Below are positions 11,517 to 21,360 of a DNA stretch of 64,000 nt, piece by piece. Origin of the DNA: Acanthosepion esculentum (Eukaryota > Mollusca > Cephalopoda > Sepiida > Sepiidae); contig OZ038488.1 of the NCBI GenBank assembly GCA_964036315.1, positions 64,941,909 through 65,005,908 of the forward strand, written 5' to 3'. A program made the position numbers and the translations under genes. The notes beneath the pieces were generated by a model. That model searched no databases, had not been told where the DNA came from, and saw only the letters and a program-made list of their open reading frames with translations. Every line of letters starts with the position of its first letter. Positions within the stretch are counted from its first letter, which is position 1.

Positions 11517-11706
11517 AAAAACAATATTTGGGCTGGTGGTGAATGCATGACAAAGTGGATCATATAGTCATCTGCAGTAAATTTGTGCCCTGGCCCTAGG
11601 AATATTTCACCATTCCTGGCAGATCTTCAATTATCAGTGTGGGATAACTAATAAATAAATTGATTGAAATAAAAAGAATCTAAATGAAATTACCTAGATT
11701 ATAAAA

Positions 11707-11838
11707 GTCAAATCAACAAGGTTCTGACCATCACAGGTTTCTTTCAAATTTGGTACACTTATAGAGCTTCATGATAGAAACTGAATGGTATCTATTTTAC
11801 ATCTCTTGGTTAAAGGGTTCCTAAGATATGACCCTTGC
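11707..11838 (+). repeat. left terminal inverted repeat
   Basis: Pairs with 13073-13206 in reverse complement over nearly its whole length. Confidence 0.85.
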
Positions 11839-13072
11839 CAAAAAGGTGAATTTTAGGAAATAGTTACAAAGTTTAAATATCAATTTCTCAGTTGTTTTTT
11901 CACCTACAAAGGTAAATTATATACCATCTTTAAGTACTTGGATAGATCTAAAAGGTGATCTATTTATTTTTTGTTTAACAGTCAAATACTGTAATAATTT
12001 CTGAAAAAATTTACCTTTAATTTTTTAAAAAATTTAACAAATTTGTCTCTTCTATGGCAAGATATGTACAAAATTTTGTGGTGGACTTTTGACTGTGGCC
12101 TGAATTACAAGGGTTTTACTGAGTTGGGCCAAATCCAAAATGGCAGATTTTGGTATTTGCCACTATATGCTAACATTTGCATATTTCCAAATATGGTCAA
12201 GTTGTATATCTTTAGAAGGCTCTTTAAATGCGGGTTAATATTCACATAAGAACGATGATCATAAAATTAACAGAATTTGTGTTACGATTAAATGTTGATA
12301 AATTCAGTTGAAAATAAACAACCTTATTTTTTTAATTTTGTTTACATTTTTATTATACAACAAATAGATTTTTATATGAAAAAGTGGCATAATGAAAATA
12401 ATTATTTTAAAAAAGTAATGTTAACATAAAATAATATGAAAAAGATGCAACAAATGATGTTAACACCTAACAAATCTTTGCTGACATGGTACACTAAATG
12501 CACAAAACAAAATTTTCAGTTTACACACACACACATATTTAATAAAATAATTTTTTATCTGAAAAGTGATACACTGAAATGAACATTTACAAAAAGATTA
12601 ACAAGTAAAGACATTGTCGAATAAAATTTACAACATTACCTGAGTTTTCTAAAATTTCAACATCAGCTGAAGACTAGCCACAGCCTTCTAGCATTTTTGT
12701 AGATACTGAAAATGAATTGCAACTTTTTAATGAGTCACTGCCAATGATTGGTGAATCATCAATCAAGCATCAAAAACTTGAAAAATAAATCAGTTATGAG
12801 GAATAAAAAGTAAGAAAAATTAAAAGAACAGTATGAAAGAAAATTAAACTGATTTTGTTACAGAAATCTATGATAGGAATTGGGTTGAAAAATATCCTAA
12901 TAATGAAGAGGTAAAATTTATATTTTTACAACTGAAAAGCCCTTCCCCATCTTTCTGTTATTGATTACATCTAGATAAATTAAATTTAAATTATTCTGAT
13001 ATTCTTAGTTTAGTTGATCCAATAACTGATACTGGAAGAACTTACAAAACTTTTGAAAATTGAAATGGGAAA

Positions 13073-13206
13073 AGGGTCATATTTCGGGAACCCTTTGACC
13101 TAGAGATGTAAAATAGGCACCTTCAGTTTCTATCATGAAGCTCTATAAGTGTACCAAATTTGAAAAAAAAATCTGTCGGTGATGGTCGGACCCTTGTTGA
13201 ATTGAC
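13073..13206 (-). repeat. right terminal inverted repeat
   Basis: Reverse complement of 11707-11838 with a few substitutions and one or two small indels. Confidence 0.85.
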
Positions 13207-13975
13207 ATGGAATGATGCATATATAAAAAACACATTTCAAATTCCCTGCATTCCTCGTTTGTGTGCATGCGTAGATGAAACGCATTGCATAAAAACTTTT
13301 TTTGTCATATATAAAACAAACACTTTCTGGTCTCTGGTTGTCAGATCTGATATTATCCTCAAAAATTCCCAGTGTATTTTCCTTACACACAGTTTTTATC
13401 TTTCATTCCATCCTGAAGAAGCCAAACCCAGCACGTCATGCCAGCGAAACACATTGACTATAAGCTTTCCAACTTAGTGTGTGCAACATGTGAGGAAAAA
13501 TCTTTTTAGTAATACTTGATCAGATTTTGGGCAATGGGTCAAACCAAAAAATTTTCAGCACCCCACCTTCTACATGGTTTTCTCCCCAATGACTACACAT
13601 GAAAGTGTTTAATGTATAAATTGGGCAAAATGAAAGATTAATAACAGTAACTAGTAACAAAATAGAACAATTATAATAATTACCTTAAGAATTACCTGAT
13701 AGGATTCATTCTTGCTGTAGATCTTAACAAGTTCCGCATATTTTTTTCTTTAAGAATTTTTAGTTTTTCACACATCACTGCCCCCCCACCACCGGCAAAA
13801 AAAAAAGAAAAGATGAATTGTTTATTGCTTGGCTTAGTTGCATATAACGAATCAAAACCATAGATTAGTGTTGGCTCCTGCATAATAATCTTTCTAAATA
13901 AGAGATATTGAAGGAAAGTAAGATGAGACTTGGAGAGTATATGTCATTTTGATGTTGATGCACCAAAACTGAACC
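13207..13975. other. no recognisable gene
   Basis: AT-rich, with a short C run at 13780-13787. The stretch TCCTGAAGAAGCCAA near 13411 recalls retroelement 3' UTR sequences but is too short to call. Confidence 0.5.
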
Positions 13976-13979
13976 CACC

Positions 13980-14717
13980 ATACCCAGTGAGACTACATTC
14001 TAGTCCAGAACTGTTTCCTGTTGAAGCAAAGCAAAAATGCAGATATTCCCCAGTGCTGACATAAGGATTGACTATGAACTTGTGATCATAAAATTTCAAG
14101 TTAGGTTTAAAGAGATTGGTAAAGCCAACAACATCAGAACCAAATTCAATGTTAACTGCTTAAAGGATCCTGTCATCTGTGAGTCCTTTCAAGCAACTAC
14201 AAGTGGTGAATTTCCACTGTTACTCACACTGGAGGAAGATATCAAAATGTTAACAACCAACTTTAATAGGTTAACCTATCATCCGGTTCACACTCCCTCT
14301 GTCTTTTGTACAGGAATAGAGATTTATTCCTTGTTCCCTGTTTAGAATTTGGTTTCTTGTTCTATCTAAAGTCTACTTCAATTTTATACTTCAAACATCT
14401 CTGCCTTCTAAAGTTTTTTCATTCCTTATTACTACTTGTGTGTTAAAGGCATTATCACCTTGATCGAGGTGAAATAAAAAAAAAAAAAAAAACCCATCAA
14501 TCATGATTGAAGTGGCATGCAATAATGCTCAAAGAAGAAAACTTCAGTCACCAAAGAAATATTGGAGTCGTGTGGCACAGAACGAAAACTGAAGATTATT
14601 AGGAGGACCACAGGAGTAGGAGAGTACAGAGAAGTGAACAAGAAAATAAGGATAAGAATGAAGGAAGAATGGATCAACAATAATTCTCAGAAATTGAAGA
14701 ATAACAAGAAAAATTGG
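13980..14717 (+). pseudogene. LINE ORF2 relic (RTE/CR1-like family), endonuclease and linker
   Basis: The frame at 14037-14345 reads FPSADIRIDYELVIIKFQV and NIRTKFNVNCLKDPVICESF, typical of the end of the endonuclease domain and the following linker in invertebrate LINE ORF2 proteins. After stops and a frameshift, 14562-14717 reads GVGEYREVNKKIRIRMKEEW, the linker just before the reverse transcriptase. The element is then interrupted by the foldback element and resumes after 15370. Clade assignment (RTE-like versus CR1-like) is not certain. Confidence 0.7.
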
Positions 14718-15369
14718 ACCTTCATGCCCACAAAAATAACAGTGCCAAAAGGACGATTTTTCCATTGACACTGCTATTATTTTAACCACCTTCACTCCTT
14801 GGTAATGCTTGTTAAAAAGAAACAAAAAAATCTCCCCAAAAATGATGTTTAGAATTGTAATAAAACCTAAATATATGTTGAAAGTGAACTTATAGATGTT
14901 TTTGTTCTTGAGAATTTACAACAAAAATATTAAACACTATTTATTAGATTGTTTATTTACAAGAATAATTTTATATTTACAACATTCAATGCAATATTTA
15001 TCATTTACAAATTTATAAAGAAATAAGAATTTTTTATTCATAAATTTATGAACATTTACAAAATTATAAAAATGTGAACCAACTATAAAGAAATATTTAC
15101 TCACCATTTTATAAAGTTCAAATTGATTGGCAATTAGCTGATGTTTTGCCAACCATTCCAATAAAAAATAGTGTAAATAAAGAAAAATAGTGTTTATTAT
15201 TTTTGTTGTAAATGTATAAATTCACTTTTCATATGTTTAGTTTTTATTACAATTCTAATCATTGCTTTTTAAAATAAACATTGCTGAGGAGTGAAGGTAG
15301 TTAAAATAATAGTGTCAAGCCATCCTTTTGATACACCATTTTCTTTTTTTTTGCAGGCACAAAGGTCCA
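14718..15369. mobile_element. foldback (long inverted repeat) element, copy 1, nested in the LINE
   Basis: The two outer ends are reverse complements: left GGACCTTCATGCCCAC, AAAAGGACGA and ATTTTAACCACCTTCACTCC match the right end at 15240-15369 inverted. The arms run deep into the element (about 250 bp), leaving a short AT-rich centre with TTTATAAAGAAATAA-like motifs. No coding frame. A homologous copy is at 61060-61755. Since LINE coding sequence flanks both sides in the same frame order, this is an insertion. Confidence 0.75.
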
Positions 15370-16010
15370 TGTTTGCCAAACAAGAAAAGGATTGTAGATT
15401 GTGAAAGACTTTACAAGCAGAATCAGAAAAGTGTTAATACCATCCAAGACAAAAAGAGAAAATACCTTACTGAATTCAATGACATCATAGAAAGATGGAC
15501 TACTGCTGTTGTAAGTTGTACAATCACTGTCAGAGTCCTAGTAGTCCCAGAATTATGATGGTTTCTCCATACTTCGGGAAGAAGCGAAAGTAGCAGTAAA
15601 ATCAATGAAGAAAGGTAAGGCAGTTGGAATCATCATTATTCCAGTTGAATTCATCATACAGGGTAGTGAATCAGTGATAGACATGCTGACAATAATCTGT
15701 AACAAGATCTGGCAATCAGGAGAGTAGCCAACAACATGGACCCAATCACTGATTATCACTCTTCCCAAAAACTCTCCAACAATGTCAAAACTACAGAACT
15801 ATCAATCTGATTAGTCATGCAAGTAAAGTGATCTTGAAAATCCTTCAAAACTGACTAATGCCACAAACAGTAGAAATCATTGAAGAGCATGGATTTTAAT
15901 GTGGAAGAAATAATTACAAGAATTCTTAATAAAATGATCTTGGCAACCAGTGTAAAAAAACAAAAAAAATATCAATGCAAATGTGCAAATGCATTAGTCA
16001 AAACAAACTG
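15370..16010 (+). pseudogene. LINE ORF2 relic continued: start of the reverse transcriptase
   Basis: Reads NTIQDKKRKYLTEFNDIIER and a following W-T, the pre-RT linker with its conserved R-W, then after a frameshift VAVKSMKKGKAVGIIIIPVE and IDMLTIICNKIWQSGE, the fingers region with the K..GKA.G...IP.E pattern. PTTWTQSLIITLPK follows after a stop. The palm and catalytic YADD are not present, because the copy ends near 16010. Stops and frameshifts show that it is inactive. Confidence 0.75.
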
Positions 16011-16398
16011 ATGACTTGACTACTAGAGATGTATAAGTGAGAGAGGATTTGTTTTCTTCTAGTTTAACGGCACATCTACCTAGAGTCCTTTATTTACTAT
16101 ACTTATTATTTGTAAGAGTTTCAGCAAAAAATGAAAATTTTACTGAAATGAACAAACAAGTGTGTGTTTCAGAGAGGTGGGGATTCTTGAAATCAGTAAA
16201 CTTATCTGTTAGGTCCTTAAAAGGTTCAGATTGTCTGGCTTATAGAGAGGTGAAAAACTAGGTAACATTGTCTTTCTTTGTATTCGAATCCAGAAGTAAA
16301 CAAATCCTAAATTTTCATTGTTAGAATAAAATAATTACTTGGCGCTTACTATAATTACTGTTAGGGGGATAAGTCTACATTTACAGTTAAAATCTGTT

Positions 16399-16430
<32 letters not shown>

Positions 16431-16764
16431 TCAAAAAATATCCTACAACATACAAAATATATTTCATCTAAAATATAAATGCTTATGAAAATTTTTCATA
16501 TTTAAAAAGTTAACATTTTTTGTTATTTCAAAGGATAAAACTTTCAATCTTGATAAGTTATACTACTTGCATGTATACACACATGGACATTGAAGTCAAC
16601 ACTCAGCAGCAACAGTGTTTCATGCTTAAATGCAATCTTCAGGCTATATGTGTTGTGTTTTGACTGTCACTACTTGGGTGTTGATCTCAATGTCCACTTT
16701 TATATTTACACATGCTCTATCTCTGATATTTAGCACTTTAACCCATAAATATAGCATACTTTTA

Positions 16765-16808
<44 letters not shown>
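16011..16808. repeat. AT-rich DNA with poly-A and an (AT)n tract at 16768-16807
   Basis: A homopolymer at about 16404-16430 and 20 AT units directly left of the Tigger-like element. No gene seen. Confidence 0.7.
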
Positions 16809-16809
<1 letters not shown>

Positions 16810-17732
16810 TGGAACCTTGACTTATGAACACCTCCACATATGAAAAACTCACCATACGAACAAAAATTTGTCAGAAAATTCATTTCCACTTACGAAATTA
16901 AGAATGGGCTTACTGCCACTGCATTTGAAACTAGATGTTCCATAAATACTTTTTAATCTTATTTAAATATACTGTATTTTACATTTTTATGTATAATAAT
17001 ATTGTAGTATTATACAGTATTACAACACCTTTTTATACTGTATTTTTATACGGTACTCTCAATATTTGCAGATATATTTTATACTGTATTTTTTATTCTT
17101 ATGGTTTTATGTTTTATATAGTGTACATTATTATATTTTATATATAGTGCTGTATTATATTATTATAAAGTAGATACTTCTATACAGTTCCATCAGACTA
17201 AATGTAGTGTGATACTACAAGCATTGCATCATCCTGCTCAGTTCTTTGTTATCTCATAGAATAAACATTTGTAGTGCATGCATATTTGTGATTTTATTAG
17301 TGTAAGTGTAAAAAAAAAAAATAATAATGTGCAAAAATTTATGTACAGTAATGAATACATTACTGTACAGTACAGTAACATGTAAATTTTATTAAAATTT
17401 ATTAAATTAAAAGAAAGTGAAATGTGACAATACTGAGTTTGTTTCATTTAATTTCTATGTAATGTAAAATGTGTTTAGTCTCATATACAGTGTGTAATCA
17501 TTGAATTTTAATTTGATATCATTACAGTAGAAAAATGTAACAAAAAAAAATTATAAAGTTTAATTAGAGTAAAATAAAATAAATAAACTATGCATCCAGT
17601 TCAGGTTGATTTGTACAGTACATTTCATCACTGCAGTTTGTTCCTTTACATTGATACTGGAAATATTAAAGTATATGTACAATAAATTTTAAAATTTAGT
17701 GGGTAATTTTTTGATAATTTTTGTAGCCCACG

Positions 17733-18045
17733 ATGTCATGCAAGAAGCTTGTTGCTACTAAGAGGGAAAAAATATCTATGCAAATGAAGAAGGAGATCAT
17801 TCAGAAGCACGAAGAAGGTACCCATGTTTCTGACCTTGCCGATCTATATGGATGTTCAGCATCAACAATTTGCACTATCCTAAAGAACAAGACAGAAATA
17901 AAAAAGCTTGACGTAGCCAAGGGAGTTATCATAATTACCAAGCATCATTCAAAAGCCCTAGAAGATGTTGAGAAGCTGTTATTGGTGTGGTTGGTTGGGT
18001 TTTATGGCATATCAACCACTGTAGGTCATTTAATGCCAAATTTAG
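17733..18045 (+). pseudogene. Tigger transposase N-terminal HTH (CENP-B N type), truncated
   Basis: Begins MSCKKLVATKREKISMQMKK and continues EIIQKHEEGTHVSDLADLYG then CSASTICTILKNK, a classic psq/CENP-B N-terminal helix-turn-helix with its recognition helix. The frame continues through VEKLLLVWL and is lost in the TA-rich microsatellite after 18049. This domain binds transposon ends in the Tigger family. The copy is broken and presumably inactive. Confidence 0.85.
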
Positions 18046-18048
18046 TTT

Positions 18049-18073
18049 ATATATATATATATATACATATATA

Positions 18074-18104
<31 letters not shown>

Positions 18105-18105
18105 T
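18049..18105. repeat. (TA)n-(TACA)n microsatellite inside the Tigger relic
   Basis: TA units change to TACA tetranucleotides. Confidence 0.9.
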
Positions 18106-18124
18106 AAATATATAGTACTTTTTT

Positions 18125-18365
18125 TCAAAAACGTATAGCTGGTAAAGTTTGTTTTTTTTTTAAAACGTATAGCTGGTAAGGTTTGTTTTTTTTTTAAATG
18201 TATAGCTGGTAAGGTTTGTTTTTTTTTAAAACGTATAGCTGGTAAGGTTTGTTTTTTTTTAAAACGTATAGCTGGTAAGGTTTGTTTTTTTTTAAAAACG
18301 TATAGCTGCTAATATTGTTTTTCAAAAAAGTATAGCTGCTAATATTATTTTTTCAAAAACGTATT
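18125..18365 (+). repeat. minisatellite of about 33-bp units, seven copies
   Basis: The core GTATAGCTG recurs at 18133, 18167, 18200, 18233, 18266, 18300 and 18330, spaced 34, 33, 33, 33, 34 and 30 bp, with an eighth partial unit at 18361. Each unit contains a T run. The five left units read CTGGTAAGG or nearly so; the two right ones read CTGCTAAT. Confidence 0.92.
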
Positions 18366-18419
18366 ATCAGAGGCCTTGCTGTTGGACGCAGTTTATCGTC
18401 ATACCAAGGATGCGGATGT

Positions 18420-18820
18420 AGTTTATTGCCATACCCAGGACGGGGTATTGGTGTGGATAAATCAGAGGCAGCTATGAGGTTTTTCTGTGTCTGACGATAT
18501 TACATTGTGCAAAGGCAAAGGCATTGTACGTGGATCTTATCAGAGAAATACCAAGCACATCTGAAGATGAAAATGCATTTAAGGCAAGCCGAAGACGGTT
18601 TGAAAAATTTAAAATGAGCACTGGCATTCACGGTGTAGTGAGACATGGAGAGGCTGTGAGCTCTGATAAAGTTGCCTTGTTTCAGAAGTGTTTTGAAGTG
18701 ACTGAAAATACAAACCTGACCAAGAGAATTTTGGAAAATCACTTCAATATCCTAAAATGCTTAAATCTCATTGATAAAGCCTGGGAAGGAGTTAGCGATA
18801 TATTTATTTACATTGTGTAT
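18420..18820 (+). pseudogene. Tigger transposase second HTH (CENPB/Tc5 type), broken
   Basis: One frame reads VLVWINQRQ near 18450 and the next (18524 on) reads YVDLIREIPSTSEDENAFKA, SRRRFEKFKMSTGIHGVVRH and GEAVSSDKVAL. These match the CENPB-type second helix-turn-helix of Tigger transposases and the linker before the DDE domain. Frameshifted relative to the first domain, and no catalytic domain follows. Confidence 0.85.
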
Positions 18821-18983
18821 AATCTTTAAGAAAGTAATTTTGCATAAAATATGATTTTTATATCAATATTTTTTGGGCTTGGAATAAATTAATTTACTTT
18901 CTATTATTTTAAATGAAGAAAATTGTTTTGACATACAAAATTTCCACTTACGAACCCACTCCTAGAACGGATTAAATTTGTAG

Positions 18984-18987
<4 letters not shown>

Positions 18988-19032
<45 letters not shown>

Positions 19033-19057
19033 GAGAGAGAGAGAGATAGATAGATAG
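18988..19057. repeat. (TG)n-(TA)n-(GA)n-(GATA)n compound microsatellite
   Basis: Four repeat types in series, lying exactly between the Tigger right end and the left inverted repeat of the Penelope-like element. Confidence 0.93.
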
Positions 19058-19091
19058 ATTCAAGTAGGTTTGATTAAATAATTTAGACATA
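19058..19091 (+). repeat. left inverted repeat of the Penelope-like element
   Basis: 31 of 34 bases match the reverse complement of 20344-20377; begins ATTCAAGTAGGTTTG. Confidence 0.85.
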
Positions 19092-20343
19092 CATCTATTT
19101 ATTTTTGTTTTAACCCTTTCAAATCCACAAATTTCTTGGTGGCTGTAGAAAACTGATCAAGAAAAAATATCAAAATTTTCTTTCAAATCATTTGTTTTCC
19201 CAAGTACTTTCAATCTCATTTGAGACCATCTTCAGAGGGTTAAAATATTGTTATACTCATAGTTGACTTTGTTTATTTTTGGCTGCAATTCTATTATATA
19301 AAGGGCTACCAGAATTTCAAGTTTTCACTTATTATTTTAATGAAGTACTAATGTATTTTCGACTAATATCTATCTAACCTGTATCTATTCCTTTAAATGT
19401 TCTGAGATTGAACTATGTTCATTCAAGTGAAATGTAAGTTGTCTCATCAATGTAGTCATTGTAAAACCAACATATATATTAACATTTTTATCAGAGATGC
19501 AATCTCCCAAAGGACATTTAAATTGATATACAATGTTGGTCTTTTGTAAGATGCTAGTGGAGAAGAATTGTTTTGGACAAGTAGGTTGGTTGTATTAAAT
19601 TTAGTATAGTATATAATTAATTTTATTTTCTTGCTTGTATCAGTGGGGGATATATTAGTGTTTATGAGACTTTTTAGAAATAGTTAGAATACAATTGGTT
19701 ACAGTATAGTAGTTTGATATATTTAGAGTTATTTGATGATGTATTATGTTCATTTTTATTTGTTTATATTCTCAATAGCTCATCTAATTTGATTATCAAT
19801 GATGTAATTAGGAAAGTCATTATTAATGAGAGTTTGTTTAATATTTTTTAATTCAATATAGAAAATCTTTCTTGTTGAAGAGTTTGCTTTTACACAGATA
19901 ATTAAGTTTTGTATAATAGATATTTTGAAATAGGACATTCACTTTTATAGTTGAGTGCACATGTTTATGTGAATTGTTTTTTTTTATATGGGGAGGTAGT
20001 AAATTGTTAGTGTCTATCATTACATCAAGAAAAGGGATTTTATTGTCATTAAGTTTGTGAAATTAGGTACAGAATTTTTTAAAGTTTTTTTTTGTAGTTC
20101 ATGTGTTTTGTCTGTTTTTGACTAAAATGAGAACGTCAGGTACATATCTTAGGTAATTTTTTTTTTGTTGTATTAAGTACATTATTTTCTAGGTTAGTCA
20201 TGTAAAAGTTGCTAAATTTTGGTCCTAGAATGGAACCCATAGAAACACCATCGCACTGTATGTATGTTATTTTTATGATCATAGGAAAGAACTTCCATGG
20301 TACACATGAAGAGTAGTTTTCTTAATAACTAAAATAGACATAA

Positions 20344-20377
20344 TATGTCTAAATTATTTAACCAAACTTGCTTGAAT
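20344..20377 (-). repeat. right inverted repeat of the Penelope-like element
   Basis: Reverse complement begins ATTCAAGCAAGTTTG and pairs with 19058-19091. Confidence 0.85.
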
Positions 20378-20383
20378 GAAAAT

Positions 20384-20387
<4 letters not shown>

Positions 20388-20458
<71 letters not shown>
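20388..20458. repeat. (TA)n-(CA)n microsatellite
   Basis: About 26 TA units followed by nine CA units. Confidence 0.95.
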
Positions 20459-20459
20459 T

Positions 20460-21135
20460 TTTCATCATGATTAAATGATACAAATGCAACTTATCAAAAA
20501 CAATGAAGAACACTTTTCACAAATAAAAAGACTTAAAGCAATTGGAAAAAACATCCGCTGATGCATACATAAGCATCATACAGACAGAAAGAGTTGATAA
20601 CATGATTCCATAATGTCGATACATCTAATAAAATGGAATCAAAAGATGTTAATACTTAGTTCTTAAACAAAAACATTTCCCTAAATGCAAATTCTGTAGA
20701 TATAAACATGCATTCATTAAAGGCATGGAGAAAATGCCACAAAGAAAACTTTTTGCTCATTTTGTTAATTAAAAAATGGCATAAAGTGTTCCAAATCAAA
20801 TTGTTGATAACAGTTCTGATATGAAAATAAATGTATTTACAACAGAACACATAAATAACCCTCTAAAGTAGAATTAAATTTAATAATGTCAATATGCAGT
20901 AGGATATTGGTAAAGAGATTACATTAATTCAAAGGAACTTTTGGATACCTACATATATATATGAATAGTACAAAACTAATTTTATTGTATGCCATTGAAG
21001 ATACAGGTATGCTAAAAATTAGGACCAGTATAAAAGTGAATGAAAATGTACAGCTTTCATATTTCAATTCCATAAATTGACCATTCATATTTCTCTACTA
21101 AAAGTAGTAAAATTATGAACAATGACTGAAGAATA
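20460..21135. other. no recognisable gene
   Basis: AT-rich, no motif recognised. Confidence 0.5.
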
Positions 21136-21360
21136 GTGGAGTGCATTCTGCCTGAAAGTAGTAAATGGGTAATGCCTATTTTAGTATTACATAAACCAGA
21201 TGGAGATTTACCTATTTTTGCTGATGATAATATAGATGTTCATCAAATGTGTTCAAATTCTTATCCAAGCCCTATTATTGAATCTATATTTCATGAATTA
21301 GCTGAGATGGAATATTTTGTAAAATTTAATTTAAAAAGATTAAATATCACCAAATGAAGA
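21136..21360 (+). pseudogene. Gypsy-type LTR retrotransposon reverse transcriptase fragment
   Basis: Reads LPESSKWVMPILVLHKPDGD, then YPSPIIESIFHELAEMEYFV and KFNLKRLNI. This is the start of a Gypsy/Ty3-type RT: S.W..PI....K.DG, then YP.P.IE.IF..LA...YF, then the position where the first catalytic Asp (F..D) is normally found. Here that position reads F-N, so the catalytic Asp appears lost. Only about 75 residues survive, and no LTR, protease or integrase is visible nearby. Confidence 0.75.

Larger units (their letters stand above)
11707..13206 (+). mobile_element. 1.5-kb element with long (about 130 bp) terminal inverted repeats, unassigned family
   Basis: The segment 11707-11838 is repeated in inverted orientation at 13073-13206 with only scattered mismatches. 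Shared blocks include TCAACAAGG, GACCATCAC, TTTGGTACACTTATAGAGCT, TCATGATAGAAACTGAA and a block ending near ATGACCC. The interior (about 1.2 kb) has no intact frame. Near 12640-12790 on the plus strand a decayed frame reads DTENELQLFNESLPMIGESS followed by IKHQKLEK. From memory, this resembles a widespread uncharacterised invertebrate protein family with an ESL..IGESP-like motif; that link is weak. No target-site duplication is obvious. Likely an internally decayed cut-and-paste transposon. Confidence 0.75.
16809..18990 (+). mobile_element. Tigger/pogo-like DNA transposon relic
   Basis: The left edge GTGGAACCTTGACTTATGAA and the right edge in reverse complement (CATTGACCTACAAATTTAAT) resemble Tigger terminal repeats, though they agree only loosely with each other. 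Inside, two plus-strand frames encode the two N-terminal DNA-binding domains of a pogo/Tigger transposase. A (TA)n/(TACA)n tract and a 33-bp minisatellite lie between them. The DDE catalytic domain is missing, so about half of a usual 2.4-kb autonomous element has been lost or replaced. Confidence 0.8.
19058..20377 (-). mobile_element. Penelope-like retroelement relic with RT and GIY-YIG endonuclease, bounded by inverted repeats
   Basis: On the minus strand, 20290 downward reads YIQCDGVSMGSILGPKFSNF then YMTNLEN, the Q.DG..MGS...P.F.N.YM block of Penelope-like reverse transcriptases, and near 20035 IPFLDVMIDTNN, the PFLD motif. Further on (19510-19385) it reads NIYVGFTMTTLMRQLTFHLN then EHSSISEH, a GIY-YIG endonuclease core. 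The RT-then-GIY-YIG order is diagnostic of Penelope-like elements. Stops and shifts make it a pseudogene. A 34-bp sequence at 19058-19091 is repeated inverted at 20344-20377 with three mismatches. Confidence 0.85.

Noticed and set aside
11242..11563. Open frames made of long Thr-His or Cys-Val repeats
   Set aside because: They are translations of the (TG)n/(CA)n microsatellite and not genes.
13400..13470. A second Penelope-like 3' region
   Set aside because: Only a short resemblance (CCTGAAGAAGCC); no reverse transcriptase or GIY-YIG motif nearby.
18125..18365. A CRISPR-like array because of regular spacing
   Set aside because: Whole units are repeated with no unique spacers, and the DNA is eukaryotic; it is a minisatellite.
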